From Litchfieldia salsa (lineage in GTDB: Bacteria > Bacillota > Bacilli > Bacillales > Bacillaceae_L): 64,000 nt of DNA. The DNA is taken from positions 248,001 through 312,000 of the forward strand of contig NZ_FNJU01000003.1 of NCBI RefSeq assembly GCF_900104555.1. Direction: 5' to 3'. Below are positions 37,266 through 47,047 of this stretch, piece after piece. A model generated the notes under the pieces. It worked only from the letters and a program-made list of their open reading frames with translations. It did no database searches and was not told the DNA's origin. Made by a program: the position numbers and the translations under genes. Each line of letters opens with the position of its first letter. Position 1 is the first letter of the stretch.

Positions 37266-37772
37266 ATGATTGATCAAAAGATATTAGATGAGATACAGGA
37301 ATACATCAATCTACATCTAAACATTGTTGAATTAGAAGAAATAAAGTATACGGAATCTTTAGAGCGGTATGTTCTGGAAGACATCCGTTTTCAAAATGAG
37401 TTGGAGGAATTTATAAATACGAATCGTCAGCCCACTCTTAAAGAGTTATTGTTTAGCTTCATTGATCAAAAAGGGGCCACTGATCCAGAAATTTATAAAA
37501 AAGCTGGGATTGACCGAAAACATTTCTCAAAAATAAGAACAAGTGAAAACTACTCCCCTCGAAAAAACACAGTCATTTCTCTTGCCTTAGCACTTGAACT
37601 GAACCAAACAGAAACCGAACTACTTTTAAGTTCTGCAGGATATTCCTTATCGGAAAGTGATACAACAGATTTAGTGATCAAGTTTTGTATTGATAAAGGG
37701 ATCTATGGTCTTCAAGACATTAATGAAGCGTTAGAGTATTTTAGCTTGCAACCGTTAGGTAATGTTCTTTAA
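37266..37772 (+). CDS. HTH (Xre-like) protein of the vWA-linked family
   Basis: 168 residues. The N-terminal 60 are acidic and helical. The C-terminal about 110 residues form a helix-turn-helix bundle: TLKELLFSFIDQKGATDPEIYKKAG, IDRKHFSKIRTSENYSPRK, SLALALELNQTETELLLSSAGY. The same C-terminal bundle is known to me at the end of some macro-domain and TIR-type proteins in Firmicutes, so it is a widely reused signalling or regulatory domain. It probably binds the palindrome upstream of its own gene and acts with the divergent vWA protein. AGGAGG precedes the ATG. Confidence 0.7.
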   Translation: MIDQKILDEIQEYINLHLNIVELEEIKYTESLERYVLEDIRFQNELEEFINTNRQPTLKELLFSFIDQKGATDPEIYKKAGIDRKHFSKIRTSENYSPRKNTVISLALALELNQTETELLLSSAGYSLSESDTTDLVIKFCIDKGIYGLQDINEALEYFSLQPLGNVL

Positions 37773-37850
37773 TTGGTAGGGAGCCAAGTAATCCTTAACA
37801 AGTTTTGATTTATGATGTACTATTATTTCGAGTATGGAAGGAGTGTGAGT

Positions 37851-39107
37851 ATGGGAATTGCAAAAAAACAGATAGCATCTGAGGAAATTCCAGAACAACA
37901 AACGATGTACAAAATTCTATTTATGATTGGATTTGTGCATTTACTTAACGACTCAATTCAGGCTGTTGTTCCTGCTATGTTCCCAATATTGGAACAGTCA
38001 ATGGGTCTTTCTTTTACACAATTAGGTTTGATTGCTTTTGCACTTAATTTAACGGCGTCCATCATTCAACCAATGATAGGTGTATATACCGATAAAAAGC
38101 CATCACCTTACGCTTTACCAATAGGTCTTTGTTTCACATTTGTAGGTGTAATTGGTTTAGCACTTGCTCCTTCCTTTTGGATGATCATTCTTTCTGTCAT
38201 TCTTATTGGATTAGGCTCTGCAACTTTTCATCCTGAGGGTTCACGTGTAGCCTATATGGCTTCAGCATCTGGTGGGAAAAGAGGACTTGCTCAATCAATT
38301 TTTCAGGTTGGTGGGAATACAGGCCAAGCGTTGGCTCCACTTATTACTGCATTAATTTTAGTGCCCTTTGGTCAATTCGGGGCTATTTGGTTTGCAATTG
38401 TTGCAGCTTTGGCTGTAGCCATACTGATGTATATTGCACGTTGGTATGCTGAGCAAATAAGGATATATGCTACTCTAAAAAATACGAAAAACAAAAAAAT
38501 TGAAAAAACCGAAGTACACTTACCTAACCATGAAAAAAAGAAAATTGTTTTTTATTCGATTTGTCTCCTAATTTTTTTAGTTTTTGCTAGATCTTGGTTT
38601 CACGCTGGAATTACTAACTTTTTCGCTTTTTATGTTATTGATAAATTTAATCTAACAATCTCGCAAGCACAGGTTTATATTTTTATATTTTTAGCTGCGG
38701 GTGCGATCGGTACCTTTGCAGGGGGGCCGCTTGCAGATAGATTTGGAAAAAGAAATATGATTTTCTTCTCGATGTTAGGTTCAGCACCTTTGGCTTTACT
38801 TTTGCCATATTCAGGTCCTGTTACTTCATATTTGCTTATCTCTGTAATAGGCTTTATTATTTTATCTAGTTTTTCCGTTACCGTTGTTTATGCCCAGGAA
38901 CTAGTACCAGGAAAAATCGGGACCGTTTCTGGACTAATCGTTGGCTTAGCATTTGGAATGGGTGCAGTAGGTTCGATTGCAATTGGGTGGATTGCTGATT
39001 TAATTGGCCTTCCAAGCACGATGCTTATAATTGCTTCTATCCCCTTAATAGGAATATTAACGATGTTCTTACCATCAGACCAACGATTAAAGGAAATTAA
39101 TCAATAA
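37851..39107 (+). CDS. MFS transporter, fosmidomycin resistance (Fsr) type
   Basis: 418 residues with 12 TM helices. Fsr-branch hallmarks are GFVHLLNDSIQAVVPAMFPILE, the loop ATFHPEGSRVAYMAS, ARSWFHAGITNFFAFYVI and GGPLADRFGKRN. It is expected to export fosmidomycin-like compounds or other small molecules by proton antiport. The start is the ATG at 37851 (MGIAKK), with GGAAGGAG 7 bases upstream; the longer in-frame start at 37812 has no ribosome site. It is monocistronic with its own terminator. Confidence 0.88.
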   Translation: MGIAKKQIASEEIPEQQTMYKILFMIGFVHLLNDSIQAVVPAMFPILEQSMGLSFTQLGLIAFALNLTASIIQPMIGVYTDKKPSPYALPIGLCFTFVGVIGLALAPSFWMIILSVILIGLGSATFHPEGSRVAYMASASGGKRGLAQSIFQVGGNTGQALAPLITALILVPFGQFGAIWFAIVAALAVAILMYIARWYAEQIRIYATLKNTKNKKIEKTEVHLPNHEKKKIVFYSICLLIFLVFARSWFHAGITNFFAFYVIDKFNLTISQAQVYIFIFLAAGAIGTFAGGPLADRFGKRNMIFFSMLGSAPLALLLPYSGPVTSYLLISVIGFIILSSFSVTVVYAQELVPGKIGTVSGLIVGLAFGMGAVGSIAIGWIADLIGLPSTMLIIASIPLIGILTMFLPSDQRLKEINQ

Positions 39108-39118
39108 TTACTTAGAGA

Positions 39119-39146
39119 AACTGGCTGCCTGTTGAGCCAGTTTTTT
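39119..39146 (+). terminator. Terminator of the Fsr-type transporter
   Basis: AACTGGCT / AGCCAGTT stem, then TTTT. Confidence 0.85.
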
Positions 39147-39283
39147 GTTGGTTAAAACTCTTCCTATAAGTCTACCTCTTCTAATGTAAAGAAATTGTAA
39201 TACTATGTTTTACTTTTTTTTCATAGAAATAGAGGTATAAAGAAGTTGTCCAAATACTTGACTAATTAGGAGGATTAATATTT

Positions 39284-39925
39284 ATGAAAAAAATAATATT
39301 ATTGTTTACGTTACTTGCTTCTTTTTTCTTTGCTGAGCATGCTTTTGCTTATACGGTTGAAAAAGGTGATACGATGTCAAAAATAGCTAAAGAAACTGGA
39401 TTAACCTTAGAAGAGTTGGCACAGGCTAACCCACAAGTAAAGAATCTTGACCTGATTTACGTTGGTCAACAGATAAATACCGATAAATCCATTGATCATT
39501 CTGAACCAATTGTAAATACTGCAAGCTCTAACACTGTAAGTGTGCCGAATGAAGAAAATGCTAGTTTTTCTGCAAATGAACTAGATTTATTGGCTAGAAT
39601 TGTACGAGCTGAAGCCCAATCAGAGCCATTTGAGGGAAAAGTTGCAGTGGCCGCGGTTGTTTTGAATAGAGTAGAAAGTGATTTATTTCCTAATTCGATC
39701 AAAGAAGTTATTTATCAGCCACGCCAATTTCAACCAGTTTCAAATGGCCAGATTAATAAACCTGCTGACGAGGAATCTATTAGGGCAGTACATGCAGCTT
39801 TAACCGATATGAGATCTATTGCTCAAGGTTCATTATTCTTTTACAACCCTACAATTGCAACGAGTCGTTGGCTAGATTCTAGAGCAACAGCTGTCGTTAT
39901 AGGACAACATGTTTTTAAATATTAA
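39284..39925 (+). CDS. Secreted LysM plus SleB/CwlJ-type cell-wall hydrolase
   Basis: 213 residues. Signal peptide (about 1-22, cut after AFA), one LysM domain (YTVEKGDTMSKIAKETGL, about 23-68), a short linker, and a Hydrolase_2 domain (about 95-213). Catalytic-region motifs are IVRAEAQSEPFEGKVAVA (Glu), VLNRVESDLFP and QFQPVSNG. SleB-type enzymes are lytic transglycosylases acting on spore cortex or vegetative wall. GGAGG is present upstream. It is monocistronic. Confidence 0.88.
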   Translation: MKKIILLFTLLASFFFAEHAFAYTVEKGDTMSKIAKETGLTLEELAQANPQVKNLDLIYVGQQINTDKSIDHSEPIVNTASSNTVSVPNEENASFSANELDLLARIVRAEAQSEPFEGKVAVAAVVLNRVESDLFPNSIKEVIYQPRQFQPVSNGQINKPADEESIRAVHAALTDMRSIAQGSLFFYNPTIATSRWLDSRATAVVIGQHVFKY

Positions 39926-40057
39926 TTTAGATTTACTTCCATTGCCATATAAAGAACGAACGCCTATCACCAGACCTCTTACTATATTACTAGAGTGAAT
40001 GACAGGCGTAAGACATCATTTAAGTTAGGTACTATTCACAAAACGTTTAATTATCAT

Positions 40058-40987
40058 TTACTTCCAATTTCTTATACGGTTGTATTCATCCATTGTAATC
40101 GAAAGAACAGTTCCGTGTTTGAAGCGGTAAGGAAAGTTGAACCTTTCATCTGAACGGATAAAGCGGCCGCTATCTATATTATCTGCGATAAAGGGAACAT
40201 AACCCTGACCTTCCCCTTCTACACCGTAAAAGTCCAACATGAGGCACCATTTGCCGTTACTGAGTTTAAAAGCTGTAGGCGCTTCATAGGCATGATGACC
40301 AAGCTTTTCCATTTCTTTATCAAAATCATGAATTCTAGTAAATTCACCTGTAAGTGTTTTTCCTTTTTCTAAAATAATTCCAGCTGGATTCTTTTCACTT
40401 TTTAAGAAGCGATAATAGATACCTTTTTCTTCGTATATGGCAGAATCGATGATACCACTATCATCCTTCCTGCATAAAATCTTTGCTTGAGAAAAGTTCT
40501 TAAAATCCTTTGTTCTAGTATTAAAAATGGCTTTATTCCCGTAATTATTTGAGGCGTGGGAAGATGACCAATGAATAACATAATCTTCATGTTTATGGTC
40601 GTAAATGATATCTGGAGCCCATAGACAACCGTAATCTTCATCACCTAATTCAATCAATCTTTGTTCAGACCAATTAACAAGATCGTCCGATTCCCAAATT
40701 GAAAGACATTTACTCCCTTCTCTCCCAATATTCTCCCAATCCCCTTTATACTTTGTATTAAAGCTATTGGCAAGACTTAAATCTGTTGCAAGAATAAAGA
40801 ATTTCCCATCAAGTGTTCTAATAATAGTATGATCTCTTACCCCTTTCTCCCCTATTTCACTCCAGAGAACGGGTTGTCCTCCATTCACCTCTTCCCAGTT
40901 AAATCCATCAGTGCTAAGTGCAAAATATACTTGCTCCCCATCAGGCGTTTTTTTCTCTTTAAAGTGCACAAATAAATACGCTTCCAT
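40058..40987 (-). CDS. GH43-like five-bladed beta-propeller glycosidase
   Basis: 309 residues, no signal peptide. Family features are RDHTIIRTLDGKF, the repeated SIWESDDLVNWSE pattern, WAPDIIYD and HAYEAPTAFKLSNGKW, as in GH43/62 arabinofuranosidase or xylosidase-type enzymes that act on oligosaccharides in the cytoplasm. The start is the ATG at 40987 (MEAYLFVHF), with AGGAGG 9 bases upstream; an extra ten codons upstream are not supported. There is no sugar transporter beside it, so the substrate is open. Confidence 0.78.
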   Translation of the reverse strand: MEAYLFVHFKEKKTPDGEQVYFALSTDGFNWEEVNGGQPVLWSEIGEKGVRDHTIIRTLDGKFFILATDLSLANSFNTKYKGDWENIGREGSKCLSIWESDDLVNWSEQRLIELGDEDYGCLWAPDIIYDHKHEDYVIHWSSSHASNNYGNKAIFNTRTKDFKNFSQAKILCRKDDSGIIDSAIYEEKGIYYRFLKSEKNPAGIILEKGKTLTGEFTRIHDFDKEMEKLGHHAYEAPTAFKLSNGKWCLMLDFYGVEGEGQGYVPFIADNIDSGRFIRSDERFNFPYRFKHGTVLSITMDEYNRIRNWK

Positions 40988-41156
40988 TTTAGAATTCCTC
41001 CTAGAATTTGATAGCAATCGATATATAGAAAATCATATCATTTTATTAAGTAAATAGGTATAATCTTGAAATTTTTTAAGTATGTCTTTTGTTTGTAGAT
41101 TTTCAATTGATTCGTTAAACTAATACTATAACTTTTCAGGGAAAGTGGTGGGACTT

Positions 41157-41324
41157 GTGAAACCTAGTGAAATAGAACATAAAATTGCAGAGCTAAAAAT
41201 GGAGTATATAAGAATACAGGATGATATGGAAAGATTAGAGTCTCTTGGATATTCAATCGAGAAGCAAGAAGAAAAATTATTGACTATTGAGAAAGATCTT
41301 AAATATTATCGGACTTTAAAATAA
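41157..41324 (+). CDS. SE1832-like small protein, 55 aa
   Basis: GTG start, translation VKPSEIEHKIAELKMEYIRI and onward to KDLKYYRTLK. It is entirely helical and highly charged, like the SE1832 family of about 55-residue Firmicute proteins with unknown role. A GGTGGG-like ribosome site sits 4-9 bases upstream. A bidirectional terminator follows. Confidence 0.6.
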   Translation: MKPSEIEHKIAELKMEYIRIQDDMERLESLGYSIEKQEEKLLTIEKDLKYYRTLK

Positions 41325-41341
41325 ACTCTTTCATCCAATTT

Positions 41342-41393
41342 AAAGAGGCTTCCCCCTCAAGTGTTTTACATTCTTTTGGGGTAGCCTCTTTTC
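41342..41393. terminator. Bidirectional terminator between the SE1832-like gene and the monooxygenase
   Basis: AAAGAGGCT-t-CCCC pairs with GGGG-t-AGCCTCTTT, with A/T runs on both flanks. Confidence 0.8.
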
Positions 41394-41420
41394 CTATAAA
41401 TGTAGCAGGGATATCTATTT

Positions 41421-42422
41421 TTATATTCCGTCTACTACTTCTTTCAAGATTTCATAAGAACGTTTCTGTTTCTCAGGATCGTAAATATACGAAACCGCCA
41501 TAATTTCATTGACGTTATATTTCTCCTGGAAATTAGTTAATTGTTCTCTGATAGAGTTTTTCCCCCCTAATAAAGTTACACTGGACATTGAAGTCGCTAT
41601 TTGTTTCTCTGATGGACTCCATATATGGTCTATATTCTCAACTGGAGGCTTTAACTTCGTTTGTGTTCCTCGAACAACATTTAGGAAGAATTGTTTCATG
41701 GTTGTAGCTTCAAATGTAGCTTCTTCATCGCTTTCTGCTGCTATCACGTTTAAGCAAACCATCATATAAGGTGAATCCAAGTATTCCGACGGCTGGAATC
41801 GATTACGGTAAATGGAAATTGCTTCTTCCATATGCGTAGGTGCAAAATGTGAAGCAAAAACGTAAGGCAAACCTAATTTTGCAGCCAAGTAAGCAGAATC
41901 TGTCGATGAACCAAGTATATAAATAGGAATATTCGTTCCAACACCAGGATATGCTTTTACCTTTCCTTGTTTAGTGTCAGGACCAAAGTAATTAAGTAAC
42001 GAAACAACATCTTCAGGAAAAGTATAAACAGAATCATGTTGTGATCTTCTTAAAGCACTTGCTGTTAGCATATCTGTTCCAGGAGCTCTTCCTAGACCTA
42101 AATCTAGTCGGTCTGGATAGATGGTTGCCATCGTTCCAAATTGTTCAGCAACCACTAGAGGTGCATGGTTAGGTAACATAACTCCCCCAGAACCAACTCT
42201 AATCTTGTTTGTATGTTCCAAAGTATGTTTTATTAAAATTGAAGTTGCTGAACTAACAAGTGTAGGTGTATTATGATGCTCAGCAATCCAGTATCTTGAG
42301 TAACCCATTTTTTCTGTCGCTTGCGCTAAATCTATCATAGAATCAATGGCATCTTTAGGTCCTTCTCCATCTCGAATTGGAGCAAGGTTTAATACTGAAA
42401 CGGGTATGTGTATTGTAGACAT
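41421..42422 (-). CDS. LLM class flavin-dependent monooxygenase (luciferase-like)
   Basis: 333 residues, cytosolic TIM-barrel oxygenase using reduced flavin. Signature stretches are [46 protein letters not shown], and [12 protein letters not shown]. The family oxidises diverse small organic molecules; no substrate is implied by neighbours. It is transcribed alone and divergent from the YidE-like transporter. Confidence 0.9.
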   Translation of the reverse strand: MSTIHIPVSVLNLAPIRDGEGPKDAIDSMIDLAQATEKMGYSRYWIAEHHNTPTLVSSATSILIKHTLEHTNKIRVGSGGVMLPNHAPLVVAEQFGTMATIYPDRLDLGLGRAPGTDMLTASALRRSQHDSVYTFPEDVVSLLNYFGPDTKQGKVKAYPGVGTNIPIYILGSSTDSAYLAAKLGLPYVFASHFAPTHMEEAISIYRNRFQPSEYLDSPYMMVCLNVIAAESDEEATFEATTMKQFFLNVVRGTQTKLKPPVENIDHIWSPSEKQIATSMSSVTLLGGKNSIREQLTNFQEKYNVNEIMAVSYIYDPEKQKRSYEILKEVVDGI

Positions 42423-42665
42423 TTACACTGTCCTTTCTTGTTAGTGGATTGATTACATAGTACCAATTTCATTAAGAAAAACAAACTATAATGCTTAGCA
42501 TAATAATGTGAGGTTTATTTCAAAACTAAAAATCATCTATAACTATTCACAATGAAAAGGCTTTACTGTGGCAAAATAGTGAATTTGTAATGGGGTTTCT
42601 TTTTTTTTACACTTAAAAAGTTATAATGAAGTATCGTTTTTTATAAGAAATTGGAGGTAACGAAG

Positions 42666-44264
42666 GTGGAATTTATGAATGAGATTCTTCAAGAGCCACT
42701 AGTCTTATTATTTGTGATCTTATTTATAGGATCATGGCTCGGTCACACAAAGATTAAGGGTCTTAGTCTTGGTTCAGCGGGTATTCTACTTGTAGCTATG
42801 ACATTTGGTCATTTTGGTTATCAAGTATCATCAATTGTACAGAATTTCGGTCTAAGTTTGTTTATTGTAGCAGTGGGATTACAAGCTGGACCTCGTTTTT
42901 TTCGAATGATTCGATCTAATGGAATTGTGTTTGGAATTATAGCTGTAATCATTGTATTAGTAGCTGCTATAACAACAATCATTGTTTCGAAGGTTTTTCA
43001 CCTATCACCAGCCTTAAGTATTGGTATTATGACAGGAGCTTTAACAAGTACACCTGGTCTTGCTGCAGCACTTCAAGCAACAAACGACCCTTTGGCATCA
43101 GTTGGGTATGGTATTGCATACCCATTTGGAGTGTTAGCAGTTGTGCTTTTTGTCCAATTATTACCTAGGATTCTTAAAGTAGATTTAGAAAAAGATTTAC
43201 AACGTACAAATAATCCTGTGAGAAATGATCGATCTCCCGAGGTCATGACAATTGAAGTAACTAACCCCTCAATTAATAAACGAACTCTGAAAGAACTTAA
43301 GTTTCAAAAAATAAACTCTGTAGTCATTAGCCGTGTTATACGTGGAAACCGAAACATTATCGCCTTAAATGATACTGTGATCTTAAATGGTGATCGGCTG
43401 GTGACAGTAGGTGTTCGGTCAGAACTAGAAGCCTTCTGTAATCATGTTGGTGTCAAAGTAACAACCGCACTTGAAAACGTTGATCATATTAAAGTCCGTA
43501 GAGTAATTGTTGATTCAGAAGATACAATTGGTAAAACCTTAAGGGAATTAAATCTGAGACGAGATTATGGGGTGACAGTTACACGAATTGAACGTAGTGG
43601 ATTAGAGTATAGCCAAAATTCAAGAATGCGTTTAGAAAGAGGTGACGTCCTATCTATTGTAAGTAGTGAGGACAGATTAAACGATGTAGAGAAACTTTTT
43701 ACAAGAAAAACACTAACCGTAACGAATGTTCATATATTCTCGTTAAGCATCATTCTTTTAGTTGGTATTTTGGTAGGAATGATTCCCATTCATTTACCCG
43801 GATTAGGTATAATTACCTTAGGTGTTGCAGGAGGACCTTTATTTGTAGCCCTAATAATTGGTCACTTTGGTAAATTAGGTCCGATTCAAGCACGCTATTA
43901 TCAACCTTCAAATCAAGTAATTCGTGATATTGGGCTTGCTTTGTTTCTAGCGGGTGCAGGAACAACAGCTGGTCAGGGTATAGTAGAAGTCATTCAAACA
44001 GAGGGTTTAAGTTTGTTAGTTGGAGGTGCGCTCATCACGATTCTGCCTATGGTTGTTGGTTTTCTTCTTGCTAGAAAACTCTTCCGCTTAAGCATTGTTC
44101 ATTCATTAGGCGCCCTCTGCGGTGGAATGACAAGCACACCAGGATTAGGTTCTGTTAACCAACTTATAGACTCTGAAGATCCTGCAATTGCTTATGCAGC
44201 AGCATATCCCTTTGCACTTATTTTAGTTGCTATTACATCACAGCTACTTATCTTTTTCCTATAG
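42666..44264 (+). CDS. YidE/AspT-like transporter with two RCK_C domains
   Basis: 532 residues. Two membrane blocks (about 5-170 and 365-530) flank a cytosolic region with two TrkA-C/RCK_C domains (about 190-345; MTIEVTNPSINKRTLKELKF and RRVIVDSEDTIGKTLRELNL). Each membrane block ends in a GALTSTPGLAAA or GGMTSTPGLGSV motif, typical of the aspartate:alanine exchanger AspT and YidE/YbjL family. It likely exchanges anionic or amino-acid substrates. The start is GTG at 42666, 8 bases after GGAGG; the in-frame TTG at 42651 overlaps the ribosome site itself. Confidence 0.85.
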   Translation: MEFMNEILQEPLVLLFVILFIGSWLGHTKIKGLSLGSAGILLVAMTFGHFGYQVSSIVQNFGLSLFIVAVGLQAGPRFFRMIRSNGIVFGIIAVIIVLVAAITTIIVSKVFHLSPALSIGIMTGALTSTPGLAAALQATNDPLASVGYGIAYPFGVLAVVLFVQLLPRILKVDLEKDLQRTNNPVRNDRSPEVMTIEVTNPSINKRTLKELKFQKINSVVISRVIRGNRNIIALNDTVILNGDRLVTVGVRSELEAFCNHVGVKVTTALENVDHIKVRRVIVDSEDTIGKTLRELNLRRDYGVTVTRIERSGLEYSQNSRMRLERGDVLSIVSSEDRLNDVEKLFTRKTLTVTNVHIFSLSIILLVGILVGMIPIHLPGLGIITLGVAGGPLFVALIIGHFGKLGPIQARYYQPSNQVIRDIGLALFLAGAGTTAGQGIVEVIQTEGLSLLVGGALITILPMVVGFLLARKLFRLSIVHSLGALCGGMTSTPGLGSVNQLIDSEDPAIAYAAAYPFALILVAITSQLLIFFL

Positions 44265-44436
44265 AACGACTATTAAGAACATACTTTTGATGAAAAAGAG
44301 TGGGTATATTCTCCCCTCCTTACATAATATTAATTAATATTGGTATATAATAGATTATCTTGCTTTATTTAGAATAACATCCTAAATATGCTATAATCAT
44401 ATAAGTAATTATCTATTATCCTTTAAGGAGGTACCT

Positions 44437-45027
44437 ATGTATCAGTTAAAAGAAAAAGAGATGCTTTTCATTTACACAGGACCAGATGGGTCAGGTAGAA
44501 AAACCTTAGCAAAGATGGTTGCAACAGCGTTTGATATGGAAACAGTTCCTTCATTCACAACTCGTGATCCTCGTCCTTTTGAAAGCAATGGAAAAGATTA
44601 TCATTTTGTAAGTGAGGAAACATTTTTACAAATGAAGCAACAAGGTGAATTCCTGGAAAGTGTTCTAATTGAAGGATACCATTATGGGATTCGCGAAATA
44701 GATATAGATAAGATTTTCAGCAAACATAAGGTAGTTTACTTAACGATGAATATCGAGGGTGCGCAACTGTTAAAAGATTTATATAAAGACCAGGTTGTCC
44801 GAATCTTTATTTCTGCTGATAGAGATACTGTCATTCAAAGACAAAAAGAACGTGGCGATGATGACCAAGCGATTCAACGTCATATGAATTATTATGACAA
44901 GACAATGGATTATAAAGAAGAATGTGAACATGTTTTTCAAAATTATGACTTACCTCAAGTTTCTTTCCAAATTAGTGAAGTGATCGAATCATACTTAGAC
45001 AGAAAGTTAATTGTAACGGATTATTAA
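44437..45027 (+). CDS. Guanylate kinase-like protein (second-copy type)
   Basis: 196 residues. P-loop GPDGSGRKT, the GMP-binding region SFTTRDPRPFESNGKDYHFV and YGIR, and the lid region RQKERGDDDQAIQRHM are all present. The P-loop GPDGSGRKT differs from typical GMK (GPSGVGKGT), and an N-terminal MYQLKEKEMLF replaces the usual start. It is therefore probably a paralogue of the essential enzyme rather than gmk itself. TAAGGAGG precedes the ATG. It is monocistronic. Confidence 0.75.
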   Translation: MYQLKEKEMLFIYTGPDGSGRKTLAKMVATAFDMETVPSFTTRDPRPFESNGKDYHFVSEETFLQMKQQGEFLESVLIEGYHYGIREIDIDKIFSKHKVVYLTMNIEGAQLLKDLYKDQVVRIFISADRDTVIQRQKERGDDDQAIQRHMNYYDKTMDYKEECEHVFQNYDLPQVSFQISEVIESYLDRKLIVTDY

Positions 45028-45030
45028 TAT

Positions 45031-45081
45031 AAGGCTGCTCCAAATCTTAGTGTTTACCACAAAGTTTTGGAGCAGCCTTAT
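45031..45081. terminator. Bidirectional terminator between convergent genes
   Basis: AAGGCTGCTCCAAA and TTTGGAGCAGCCTT form a 14-bp perfect stem between the guanylate-kinase-like gene and the symporter gene. Confidence 0.85.
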
Positions 45082-45083
45082 TC

Positions 45084-46445
45084 TTATCTAATAAACCAAT
45101 CTAAAAGACCTATTGCATCTAGGAACACAACAATAATCGCAATTGGCGTAATGTACTTTATAATAAAAAGCCATAGAGCAAAGGCTACTTTTCCTATAGA
45201 AGATCCTTGTCTTATCTCTTCAAAAAGCTCATTCTTCGGAACTTTATAAGAGATGAAAATAGAAATCAGTAAAGCACCTAATGGTAGTAATATATTACTT
45301 ACTAAGTAATCAATTAGATCGAAAAATATCCGATCAAAAATTTTGTAATCAGCCATTACCCCATAAGATAAACATGAAGGAACACCTACAATGAAAATTA
45401 ACAGTCCAATGATCCATGTATATTTTTTCCGTTTCTTTTGATCATTTTTAGTTAACGTTGCAACAATAATTTCAATCATTGAAAAAGCAGAAGTCAAAGC
45501 TGCAAATAAAAATAGAATTAAGAAAGAAATTAAAAAGAAAAATCCAAAAGGTAGTTGATCAAATACAACTGGTAATACGGTGAAAATTAAAACTGGTCCT
45601 GCATTTGGTTCAAGTCCAAATGCAAAAACACCTGGGAAAATAGCAAGACCCGCTAACAAAGCAATCGCAATATTCATCACGATAATAGATAGTGCTGACT
45701 TGGGAAGATTCTGTGTCTTTGGTAAGTAAGAGGCATATGTAACCATTACAGATGCTCCAATTGATAATGTAAAGAATGCTTGTCCAAGTGCGAATGAAAT
45801 AGTTTCAGAAGAAAGCTTGGTAAAGTCAGGAACTAGTATAAATTTGACTCCTTCCATTGCCCCATCTAGTGTCAGTGAACGTATTACTAATATAACGAAT
45901 AATATAAACAATGCTGGCATCATTATCTTACTAGCTTTTTCAATTCCCTTTTGAACACCTTGCGCAACTACAATAACTGTTAGTAAGATAAAGATTAATT
46001 GTGCAAGTAATGTTGAGGTAGGATTTGAAATAACCTCACCAAACCTTTGTCCATAAGCTTCCTGTGATAATCCTGATAATCTCCCAGTCAAAGCTTCAAC
46101 TAAATATAGGACAATCCATCCACCGACTACACTATAAAATGAAAGGAGCAAAAAGTTAGTGAAAACACCTATTTTTCCTATAATTGCCCAATTTGTATTA
46201 GGTGCTAGCTTTCGGTAGGTTGAAATCGCATCAGTTTGCCCTTTTCGTCCAACAGTGAATTCACCAATTAGTAATGGCCACCCTAATAGTAAAGTAAATA
46301 GTAAGAAAACTAGGAAAAAAGCTCCGCCTCCTCCCGTTCCTGCTACGTATGGAAATTTCCAAATCGCTCCCAAGCCAATTGCAGAACCTGCGGCAGCAAA
46401 AATAAATCCAATTTTAGACTTCCATTGCTCTTGTTGTTGTGACAT
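45084..46445 (-). CDS. Sodium-dependent transporter, NSS/SNF family
   Basis: 453 residues with about 11-12 TM helices. The TM1 signature is [20 protein letters not shown], where the sodium and substrate sites lie, followed by [10 protein letters not shown]; the TM6 region [17 protein letters not shown] is also typical. It carries amino acids or related amines into the cell with sodium (YocR/YhdH relatives). The start MSQQQEQW is supported by AGAGAGG upstream. Transcribed alone. Confidence 0.92.
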   Translation of the reverse strand: MSQQQEQWKSKIGFIFAAAGSAIGLGAIWKFPYVAGTGGGGAFFLVFLLFTLLLGWPLLIGEFTVGRKGQTDAISTYRKLAPNTNWAIIGKIGVFTNFLLLSFYSVVGGWIVLYLVEALTGRLSGLSQEAYGQRFGEVISNPTSTLLAQLIFILLTVIVVAQGVQKGIEKASKIMMPALFILFVILVIRSLTLDGAMEGVKFILVPDFTKLSSETISFALGQAFFTLSIGASVMVTYASYLPKTQNLPKSALSIIVMNIAIALLAGLAIFPGVFAFGLEPNAGPVLIFTVLPVVFDQLPFGFFFLISFLILFLFAALTSAFSMIEIIVATLTKNDQKKRKKYTWIIGLLIFIVGVPSCLSYGVMADYKIFDRIFFDLIDYLVSNILLPLGALLISIFISYKVPKNELFEEIRQGSSIGKVAFALWLFIIKYITPIAIIVVFLDAIGLLDWFIR

Positions 46446-46653
46446 ATAATAAATCCTCTCTGTAAAAAGTCGTACTTACGTATAATACACTATACTTTTA
46501 AAAAAATTAAGTCTTTTTCATTCTTGCTATAGATGTCCCCACAAGTTTTCCTATGGTGATTAATTTTTTGAACAGATTTAAATAGTAATGATATAATCCT
46601 TGTTAAAGTATATTATTAAATGGAAGTTTAATTTTTTTTGAGGAGGAATTAAC

Positions 46654-46917
46654 ATGGAATTAAGTTTTGGTCTTCTTATATCTATTGCAATTACAATTTA
46701 CTTAGCAATTGATGCACCAAAGCATGACAAAAGCCCATGGTTATGGGGGGTTTTAGGATTTGTATTTGGCCCAATCGTTCTTGGTATTTACCTAATTAAA
46801 ACAGGTAGGAAAGTTGCTGGTTGGATCATCGTAATTATTTCAGTCCTATTAGTTCTACTGGTTATTTTACTCGTAATCGCTGGATTCTTCTTAGTATTTA
46901 CTGGATTTAGTCAATGA
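46654..46917 (+). CDS. Small three-TM membrane protein, 87 aa
   Basis: Three hydrophobic segments (about 3-19, 29-46, 54-80) with short charged loops KHDKSPWLWG and KTGRKVAG. The PWLWGVLGFVFGPIVLGIYL pattern is common in small Gram-positive membrane proteins of unknown role. GAGGAGG precedes the ATG, and a terminator follows at once. Function unknown. Confidence 0.65.
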   Translation: MELSFGLLISIAITIYLAIDAPKHDKSPWLWGVLGFVFGPIVLGIYLIKTGRKVAGWIIVIISVLLVLLVILLVIAGFFLVFTGFSQ

Positions 46918-46924
46918 TTCGATT

Positions 46925-46970
46925 AGACCTACTCTCTCTAATGGATAAGGGAGAGTTTAGGTCTTTTTTT
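46925..46970 (+). terminator. Terminator of the 87-aa membrane gene
   Basis: AGACCT-a-CTCTC pairs with GAGAG-ttt-AGGTCT, then TTTTTT. Confidence 0.85.
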
Positions 46971-47047
46971 ATTGATCAATCATACTCTGTACATTCATAC
47001 ATATTAATAGTATATAGACAAGTTATACTGTGATTGGAGGAAAATGT

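Noticed and set aside
29883-37772. Defence island made of the AddAB-like pair and the vWA/HTH pair
   Set aside because: The pairs are separated by unrelated genes, on different transcripts, with no toxin, TIR, integrase or other defence marker.
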